NCBI GenBank assembly: GCA_964589725.1
Contig: CAZPUJ010000340.1
Coordinates: 1 to 49,446, forward strand
From: CAYSHJ01 sp964589725
GTDB lineage: Bacteria > Planctomycetota > Planctomycetia > Planctomycetales > Planctomycetaceae
Direction: 5' to 3'
Length of the DNA stretch: 49,446 nt
Shown here: piece after piece, positions 43,603 through 49,446 of the stretch
How the letters are laid out: each line of letters begins with the position of its first letter
How positions within the stretch are numbered: position 1 is the stretch's first letter
Made by a program: the position numbers and the translations under genes
Notes under the pieces: model-generated
Told to the model about the DNA's origin: nothing
Databases searched by the model: none
What the model saw: the letters and a program-made list of their open reading frames with translations, nothing else

Positions 43603-43729
43603 GAGATTCTCAATCGGAAATGTGGGGTTTCGGCCCGTCTTTCTAACAGCCGCGTTTGCGAACCGGCAGGCCACTGGCGAAAAGATTGCGGCGAAAGATA
43701 ATCTGCCATGCTCGACAGAAAGGTCAACG

Positions 43730-44776
43730 ATGAATGAACCAACCTATCGCGCGGGAATCATCGGCTTGGGGTTTATCGGTGGCGGCGACCAAGTCTCCGG
43801 CGATCGTTTGGGCCAGCAAGTGGTCGCCTTGGAGGGGACCCACCGCGAAGCTCTGTCGAATCATCCGCGCGTGCAACTGGTGGCGGGCAGCAGCCGTGAC
43901 GCCGGACGACGCGAGCGGTTCGCACAACGGACGGCAGCGCGGAGCTACGGCGATTGGCGAGAAATGCTCGCGGCCGAGCAGCTCGATCTGGTCAGCGTCG
44001 CCTCGTTCGCGCCGAGTCACGCGGAGTTGGTCGTGGCCTGTGCCGAGAGTGGCGTGCGGGCGATCTTTTGCGAGAAGCCGATCGCCACGCGGTTGACCGA
44101 TGCCGAGCGTATGATTGCGGCGTGCCAGGCTGTCGGCAGTTTGCTGGTCATCAACCACAATCGGCGGTTTCATCCGCATTTTCGGCAGCTCGCGGTAAAA
44201 ATCGTGGCCGGCGAGTTGGGTGAACTGACCGGTGTCTGGTTGCAATGGGGCAGTGGTCGGCTGGGAAACGTCGGCACGCACTTCATTGACGCGGCGATGA
44301 TGCTCACGGGCCGCCAGGTGCGAGCGGTTTCCGCGACGCTGGACCCCACCTGCCGGCCCGATTGCCGTGGCCCCGAGTTCTGCGATCCCGGCGGCTGGGC
44401 CGTGCTCCGCTTCGACGGCAATTTAATGGCGCATGTGCATGCTCCCGACAATCCCACCGGCCCGGCGGAAGTTATCGTCCAAGGGACGCGCGGCCGAGCG
44501 TGCATCGGCGGCGGTATCGCCGAGGTCGAGATCTGGCAAGGAGTCCGCGACGTCTTGCCAAGCTCCCCCGCTCATGCCGGCAACCCGATGGATCAAGCCG
44601 TGCGCGAAATCGTGGCCTGGTTGGATGCGAGGACTCCTGTTTGCTGCTCCGCCGAGGAATCGCTCCGCACGCTGGAAGTGATCATCGCCTGTCACGCCTC
44701 GCACGCGCGTCAAGCAGCCTGGGTTAAGTTACCGCTCACCGGCGCGGACCGCGAACGCGAAGTGTTGAGCGGATAA
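43730..44776 (+). CDS. Gfo/Idh/MocA-family oxidoreductase
   Basis: 348 residues. NAD(P)-binding GIIGLGFIGGGD (Rossmann GxGxxG-like), SVASFAPSHAELV, FCEKPIATRLTDAERM (EKP motif: catalytic Lys), NHNRRFHPHF, then the C-terminal half with GNVGTHFIDAAMMLTG. Family members oxidise or reduce sugars and inositols. AAAGG before ATG 43730. The gene is 88 bp upstream of the DapA-family gene, likely one transcript, suggesting sugar-acid catabolism. Confidence 0.9.
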   Translation: MNEPTYRAGIIGLGFIGGGDQVSGDRLGQQVVALEGTHREALSNHPRVQLVAGSSRDAGRRERFAQRTAARSYGDWREMLAAEQLDLVSVASFAPSHAELVVACAESGVRAIFCEKPIATRLTDAERMIAACQAVGSLLVINHNRRFHPHFRQLAVKIVAGELGELTGVWLQWGSGRLGNVGTHFIDAAMMLTGRQVRAVSATLDPTCRPDCRGPEFCDPGGWAVLRFDGNLMAHVHAPDNPTGPAEVIVQGTRGRACIGGGIAEVEIWQGVRDVLPSSPAHAGNPMDQAVREIVAWLDARTPVCCSAEESLRTLEVIIACHASHARQAAWVKLPLTGADREREVLSG

Positions 44777-44864
44777 CTTTGAGAGTGCTTCGGGTTAGTG
44801 AATCGATGCCAAACAACGAGGGTACCCGTTCTCCAAATTCGAAATTCTTTGAGGAGCCAGCTCC

Positions 44865-45806
44865 ATGCCAGACATCGCAGCCGTCAAACGCACTCTTCGT
44901 GGCCCGATGATTCCGGTCATCACGAATCTGAACAACGATCTGTCGATCGATCACGCCGCCATTCGTGAGAACGTGCGGTTTGTCATAGACCGCGGCATCA
45001 CCCGCGGTCAGGGCGTGCTGTTGGCCGTCGGCGCCGGCGGCGATTTCCCGATGCTGACGTTGGACGAACGTAAGGCGGCCGCACGCACGATCGTCGAAGC
45101 GGCCGCAGGCCAAGTGCCGGTCATTGTCGGTGCTCAGGACACGAACCCGGCGCTTTCGATCGAGATGGCTCAGTGGGCCGAGCAGATTGGGGCCGACGCC
45201 GTCCAAGTGAGCGCCGGCTACTACTACGCCTCCAGCGACGAGGACTGTCTGCGGTACTTCCGGGTAGTTCACGAGGCCACCAATCGCATCGGCCTCATGA
45301 TCTACAATACGCATTGGGAAGGCTACAATCTGTCGCTCGAACAAGTGTCGCGGTTGGCCGAGTTGCCGCGCTGCGTGTCATTGAAGTGGTCCACTCCCGA
45401 CGGCGGCTACAGCTACGTGCGTGGAGTCCACCGTTTCGCCAACCGTTTCGCCGTCGTGGACAACCAGGGCCTGGCCGTCATGAACCACATGCTCGGCGGC
45501 ACCGGCTTCATCACGCACTTGGCGACAATTTGGCCGGAGCACCAAGTCGAAATGTGGCAACGGCTGGAAGCCAGCGACTACGTTGCCGCGCAACGTTTAC
45601 AGACGGAAGCCAAATGGCCGTGGAGCGACTTTCGCACGAAAATGTGGGGCCGCACCGCAGCCGAAAGCCCGGTCGTCAAAGCCGCGCTCGAACTGTGTGG
45701 CCGACCAGGAGGACCGAATCGACTTCCGACTCGGTCGCTCAACGCCGAAGAACGTGCTGAGCTGCGCGAGCTGCTGAAACGGATCGGCGTGCCGACGGTG
45801 AAATAG
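44865..45806 (+). CDS. DapA/NanA-family aldolase or lyase
   Basis: 313 residues. Class-I aldolase TIM barrel of the dihydrodipicolinate synthase / N-acetylneuraminate lyase superfamily. Catalytic Tyr in LMIYNTHW (147) and Schiff-base Lys in CVSLKWSTP (174). The usual GxxGE reads GAGGDFPML here, so the substrate probably differs from aspartate-semialdehyde or sialic acid. GAGGAG precedes the ATG. A role in a sugar-acid pathway with the preceding oxidoreductase and the sialidase-like gene is inferred. Confidence 0.9.
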   Translation: MPDIAAVKRTLRGPMIPVITNLNNDLSIDHAAIRENVRFVIDRGITRGQGVLLAVGAGGDFPMLTLDERKAAARTIVEAAAGQVPVIVGAQDTNPALSIEMAQWAEQIGADAVQVSAGYYYASSDEDCLRYFRVVHEATNRIGLMIYNTHWEGYNLSLEQVSRLAELPRCVSLKWSTPDGGYSYVRGVHRFANRFAVVDNQGLAVMNHMLGGTGFITHLATIWPEHQVEMWQRLEASDYVAAQRLQTEAKWPWSDFRTKMWGRTAAESPVVKAALELCGRPGGPNRLPTRSLNAEERAELRELLKRIGVPTVK

Positions 45807-45865
45807 TTCGGAACTCGCCGTTCTCGTCCCAAGGCATGTGCAAAAGATGCAGGCGGAATCACGTA

Positions 45866-47023
45866 TCAGGTGGGCAACTCCAATTTGACAAATCGAATGC
45901 CGGTTCCTGACGGCTGGATGCACCACAAGGCGACCAGCAGGCGTCCATCAGGTAGTACAGCGACCGACGGCTCGCCGAAAGAAAAGTCAGTCCACTCGGC
46001 CAGATCACCCGACGTGGCCGAGCGTGTTTTCGTTTCCGCACGCCAGACGATTGTGTTGTGTTCGATGCCGAAGTCGGTGTCGGTCGGACGAACGACGGCC
46101 AGCCAGACTCCCGGCTCGCCGTGCTTGCGCTGGTTGTAGACAAACACCGCTCGACCGTCGGGCAACGCAGCCAGTGCCGTGGATTGTCCCAGGATGCCGG
46201 TTGAGCATGTCGGCCTCCAAGTCGTTCCGGCATCGTGTGAGATCGCGAACGCATTAGGCAACTCGCCACTGTGGTTTGAGACACAGTGATGCGAGACGTG
46301 CCAGCATGTCCCTAGCAGTCGGCCGTCCGAAAGTTCCACAACCCACGCCTCGGCGCCGCTGCTGTTCGGATCGTCGAATCGCAGCATCGCCGAATGTCGC
46401 CACGTCGCGCCGGCATCGTCCGAGTAAACCACGAGCACCTGATTGCGTTCAACGAACAACCGCGAATCAAACGTGTTGCACGGCGAGTACGGAACCAGCC
46501 AGCGGCCAGAGCGTGTCGCACACAGCGCCCCCGGCGCTTCGGCCGCTCCTGGGATCGGCATCGGGATCGGAGTCGGATCGGTCCAGGTTCCGCCAGCATC
46601 GACGGAGCGCGCCCAGATCAATTCGTTCCACTTGAGCCCTTGAGTGGCGTCACACCAAAACGATTCACCGGGCTGATCAATCGGCGTCTGCGTGCCGAAC
46701 AAAAACAAGTAGCCAGCCGAATCGCGGCTCAACGAAGTGAACACCGACCACTGATGCTTGAGATGCGGCCAAATGACCTGCTCTTCGCCCCAGTGCTGGC
46801 CATCATCTCGCGACCAGGACAACATCGGCACAAAGTCATTCACGCCGGTAGCCGAGTTCCGCATCCAAGAACAGAGCACTCGACCGCCGCGTAAGTTCGC
46901 CAGCCGCGGCCCGACGGCGATCCCTCCTGCCATTACATCACACTTCACAATGAAGCCATCTTCGAGCATTTGTCGTTCTACTTGTGCGAATAGGGACACT
47001 TCAAATCGTGGATCGTGGCTCAC
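45866..47023 (-). CDS. Sialidase-like BNR-repeat hydrolase
   Basis: 385 residues. Asp-box motifs (SxDxGxxW: WSRDDGQHWG, SVDAGGTWTD, YSDDAGATWRH, SHDAGTTWRP) in a six-bladed propeller. GGRVLCSWMRN and YSPCNTFDSR also fit sialidase/BNR enzymes. No signal peptide in the preferred start. GTG at 47023 overlaps the upstream stop (GTGA), which points to coupled translation; the frame extends to 47089. The substrate is probably a glycan, and need not be sialic acid. Confidence 0.85.
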   Translation of the reverse strand: MSHDPRFEVSLFAQVERQMLEDGFIVKCDVMAGGIAVGPRLANLRGGRVLCSWMRNSATGVNDFVPMLSWSRDDGQHWGEEQVIWPHLKHQWSVFTSLSRDSAGYLFLFGTQTPIDQPGESFWCDATQGLKWNELIWARSVDAGGTWTDPTPIPMPIPGAAEAPGALCATRSGRWLVPYSPCNTFDSRLFVERNQVLVVYSDDAGATWRHSAMLRFDDPNSSGAEAWVVELSDGRLLGTCWHVSHHCVSNHSGELPNAFAISHDAGTTWRPTCSTGILGQSTALAALPDGRAVFVYNQRKHGEPGVWLAVVRPTDTDFGIEHNTIVWRAETKTRSATSGDLAEWTDFSFGEPSVAVLPDGRLLVALWCIQPSGTGIRFVKLELPT

Positions 47024-48414
47024 TTTCCCACCAAGAGCACTGACTTGAGGGCCTCGGTCATCGCCGTTTCGGAAGGTCCGACCCAGCACCAGTCGCGGAG
47101 ATTACCGTCTTCTTCATTCCAGGCCCGATCAGTTCCGACGTAGCCCGGTGCGCATTCGCCGTAGCCCATGACCATCACGAACGAGTCCGGGCGAAGCTGC
47201 TGCGCGAGCAATTGATATTCGACATACGACTCGCCGGGCAGCAGGACCAATTGTGCTTTGCCAAAGTCGATTGCCGGCATGATCAGTTTATGACCGGCGT
47301 CGGCGCGCTTCCGCCAACTCAGGCCGAGCGCCGCGAGCGATTGTTTGCGCGGATCGGTGTGCGAAAGCAGCTTCGTCAGGTCATCGACGGTGAAGCCTGG
47401 CATGTCGCGAGGCTCCAGTCGCAGCGGTGCCGAACGAAACTCGGCCGTCGTCAGCGGGATTTTTTGGGTGTCGTTCCACGCGGCAATCATCGCGTCATGC
47501 AGCTTGCGAGCGAGGACCGGTCGATTGTCGTGGCGGCCGTCGTTGTACTTACCCGCCGTCACGTTGCCGCTGGCGCCTGAAGCGTAAATTTGAAAGACCT
47601 TGGGATCATCCGCCTGCCGCCGCTCGCGCGCGAGGCCGGGGAAATCGCTGGTCACCCAGCCGGTGCCCCAGTAGCTCATCGGATGGATGGCATACGTGCT
47701 TAGAGCACACAGCGGTGTCTCTCCATTCCAAAAGCTCAACGTCTTGAGCCACGGATCGACGGTACCTTCGGGAGCCTCGTGCTTGATCCGATCTCCGCCG
47801 CTCATGCTGCTGCGGTCGAAGTGCGGCTTGCCATCGGCATTCAGGTAGCGGCGGTTGGAGGCCAGTTCCTTTACTTGAGCTCGCCCCAAGCCGATGTGCG
47901 TGACGCGCTGGCTGCGAACCAGGCTCTCGCGCAGCGCCTTCGCCACGGATTGCACGACCCTCTCATGGAAATCCAGATCGAAGATTCGTCCCTGACAGCC
48001 GTGCTTGTCGAGAATCCGTTGCGCTTCGAGATCTGGCAACGGCGCGTCATGCTGATGAATCGACGTGACGAGCACTCGCTCGCGCGAAGTTTCTGCCGCC
48101 TCGGCCAGCAAATCGCGCCAACGGTCGTAGGCATCGTTGCGAATCTCGCACCAGTCCACGGACACGACGACAAACGGTCGGTCGGTGCCCGACAGCACGA
48201 ATCCCTTCGCGAGCAAAGGATCCTCAATCCGGCTGGCAACCGGCGTCACGGTCGCGCCCGCCAACAGCGGGTGTCCGATCGGCGGCGTGACGTCGGCCGA
48301 GAACGTCGCCAAACGAAACTGCCGAATTGCGGCCCGACTGCCGATGGCGAACAATCCCGTCGAGAGGACGGTCAGTGCGCCAAGCAGGTCTCGTCGAGTG
48401 AATCGGAAATGCAT
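47020..48414 (-). CDS. Neutral-ceramidase-like hydrolase, Tat-exported
   Basis: 464 residues. A twin-arginine-type signal (FTRRDLLGALTVLSTGLFA) precedes the mature part. FSADVTPPIGHPL is the standard start of the neutral/alkaline ceramidase-like family; SVDWCEI, TSIHQHDAP (Zn-binding HxHD-like), YAIHPMSYWG and LPGESYVEY follow. Likely a periplasmic amidase or hydrolase; ceramide is not implied. ATG 48414 is the first at the signal; 48438 is possible. Overlaps the BNR gene by 4 bp. Confidence 0.83.
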   Translation of the reverse strand: MHFRFTRRDLLGALTVLSTGLFAIGSRAAIRQFRLATFSADVTPPIGHPLLAGATVTPVASRIEDPLLAKGFVLSGTDRPFVVVSVDWCEIRNDAYDRWRDLLAEAAETSRERVLVTSIHQHDAPLPDLEAQRILDKHGCQGRIFDLDFHERVVQSVAKALRESLVRSQRVTHIGLGRAQVKELASNRRYLNADGKPHFDRSSMSGGDRIKHEAPEGTVDPWLKTLSFWNGETPLCALSTYAIHPMSYWGTGWVTSDFPGLARERRQADDPKVFQIYASGASGNVTAGKYNDGRHDNRPVLARKLHDAMIAAWNDTQKIPLTTAEFRSAPLRLEPRDMPGFTVDDLTKLLSHTDPRKQSLAALGLSWRKRADAGHKLIMPAIDFGKAQLVLLPGESYVEYQLLAQQLRPDSFVMVMGYGECAPGYVGTDRAWNEEDGNLRDWCWVGPSETAMTEALKSVLLVGK

Positions 48415-48443
48415 TTGACGAGCCTCGGCTGTTGCCACTTCAA

Positions 48444-49295
48444 CTACTTCACCTCGAATTCAAGAGTGATCGGTTCCACTTCCGTCCATTGTGGAAAACA
48501 GATGGTGGCTTTCGCGCCACCATTAGCCGCATCGCTGGGAACCCGCACGGGGCCGTAGAAGGCGTAATACCCTCACCCAATCTTCATGAGCGTTTCCGTG
48601 AGTTCAATCTGCGAGCCCCCGCTGTCAGAGTGAAACTCGAATTTGGCGCTCAGCGGGCCGTGTTGATTGCACATCTTGCAGTGATAGGCTGCGAATGTCC
48701 CAGCCCCTAGACCTGGCGTGCCGACCATGATTCGCAATGCCCGATCCCGATCGCTCCCGCGATTTGGGTCGCGTGAAATGACACGGTTGTCACTGTACTG
48801 GATGATGCGCGGAGGGCCATCGAAATGAACGATCGGCGCCTCTTTGGCAGCGGCGGCAAACTCGATCTTGGCGGGCTGCACGGACGCGACCACTTGCATT
48901 CCCTTGTCAGGAATCGCTGCAGAAATGCGGAAGCCATCCGCGGACTTGCTCACCCGCAAATTCCGGTAGACCCTGCCGTCGCGCGAGGTCAGTGTGTCGA
49001 CGGCGAAGGTGGGGTAATACCGCCCAGTGTCCTCAATGACCTCATCGTCGTCGGTGAGGTCGCCGTCACCATCGCGGTCCAGATAAAGTGTTTTGCCATC
49101 CAACACCAACCACACGCGCATTTCGGCTTTCGTGCCGAAGACCAGCAAACAGTAGGAAGGCGACTTGGAGTACTGGGGTTCCTTGCTCACCGACCTGTCA
49201 ATTCTGGTCAGATCGACTGTCTCACGATCCTCCCCCGCGGCCGGCAGCGCTCCGCCGATGGCAAACCACATCAAAAGTATTCGTGGCAAAGTCAT
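48444..49295 (-). CDS. Secreted protein with in-frame TGA, candidate selenoprotein
   Basis: 283 residues if TGA at 48575-48573 (codon 241) is read through; 240 if not. Signal peptide MTLPRILLMWFAIGGALPAAG; GAGGAGG before ATG 49295. The N-terminal part has an EF-hand-like DRDGDGDLTDDDE. After TLMKIG comes TGA, then in the same frame GYYAFYGPVRVPSDAANGG and KATICFPQW to TAG (48446-48444). FYGPVRVP..A..G.AK.T..FP.W is what I recall as the conserved C-terminus of this planctomycete family, in which a Cys (CG) precedes FYGPV by a few residues. So the TGA would sit on a Cys. Sec is plausible; a nonsense mutation is the alternative. The next gene (48414) starts 29 bp further on. Confidence 0.6.
48542..48551 (-). 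promoter_or_regulatory. Weak hairpin after second TGA (possible SECIS)
   Basis: CCC-GTGC-GGG; the loop begins with G-U and starts 25 nt after the TGA. The stem is only 3-4 bp, extendable by two G-U pairs if one C is bulged. Distance and loop fit the bacterial SECIS rule, but stability is low. Confidence 0.25.
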
Positions 49296-49446
49296 GATGA
49301 ACCTCCTCGAGGACGAGTCGAGATTGAAGTAACGCGATCTCATCGAATGCCAGAGACCGGCGACAGAGATTCTGGTCACCATCTTGGGGCGACGCCGGGC
49401 ATCGCGTCAACACTGCAATCTATCAACAGTCTTTCATCTATCAGCC
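49296..49446. other. Upstream region of the last gene
   Basis: 151 bp before the ATG at 49295. An open frame to 49382 exists but has no ribosome site; the strong GAGGAGG is only at 49295. No clear promoter or repeat recognised. Confidence 0.5.

Noticed and set aside
43457..44776. 439-residue start for the oxidoreductase
   Set aside because: The extra 91 residues overlap the divergent amidohydrolase gene; ATG 43730 has AAAGG and the Rossmann motif begins right after.

Overview
The window looks like a chromosomal segment of a planctomycete (Planctomycetota). The evidence is GC-rich, G/C-ending codons and several families I know mainly from that phylum: DUF1598, DUF1501, a long DUF4175-type coiled-coil protein, TPR proteins carrying RNA polymerase alpha-CTD modules, and PQQ-repeat proteins with EF-hand insertions. 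Short palindromic repeats also sit in frame inside coding regions. No phage, plasmid, CRISPR or rRNA feature was seen.

Layout. 1-1057: a DUF1801 gene, a coding-like antisense frame and a nested inverted repeat. 1058-5080: blaI-blaR1 regulator/sensor pair with a promoter-operator. 5108-5667: broken DUF1501 gene and a palindrome. 5697-8008: RNA-processing-type metallo-beta-lactamase and an unknown protein, divergent. 8020-12454: minus-strand operon of two unusual signal peptidases and lptB. 12681-13868: thioredoxin-like secreted protein whose first active-site Cys codon is TGA. 13888-20869: phosphotransferase, secreted Cys-rich protein, mfd, and a parvulin lipoprotein. 20929-27761: DUF4175 protein and VWA/glutamine-amidotransferase membrane protein (aerotolerance-like pair). 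27870-35713: DUF962, DUF1598, a tRNA, a gene relic, folP, a Cys-rich secreted protein, TPR/alpha-CTD, SpoIID. 35734-39263: ECF sigma factor and VWA protein with an anti-sigma-like N-terminus. 39421-40990: remnant mobile zone (IS630, tRNA-Arg, integrase relic). 41182-49295: degradative cluster (PQQ protein, amidohydrolase, Gfo/Idh/MocA oxidoreductase, DapA-family aldolase/lyase, sialidase-like, ceramidase-like, small secreted protein).

The most interesting signal is two in-frame TGA codons, at 12843-12845 (+) and 48575-48573 (-). In both, the reading frame continues intact, and the protein resumes as a recognisable homologue of its family. In the first, the TGA occupies the first Cys of a thioredoxin C-G-P-C motif, giving U-G-P-C, and a hairpin with a G-U-starting loop lies 17 nt downstream. 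Both could be unannotated selenocysteine proteins. The Sec machinery is not in the window, so this is an inference to test.

The second theme is in-frame repeats: at least five short repeat families lie inside linkers of BlaR1, signal peptidase, Mfd, the DUF4175 protein, the sigma factor and the VWA protein. Some have near-identical intergenic copies in the same window. A third theme is a small domain (FEV...VKG.VEVTRI...SEVRI) found twice in BlaR1, once in a relic at 31 kb and, more distantly, in the VWA protein.
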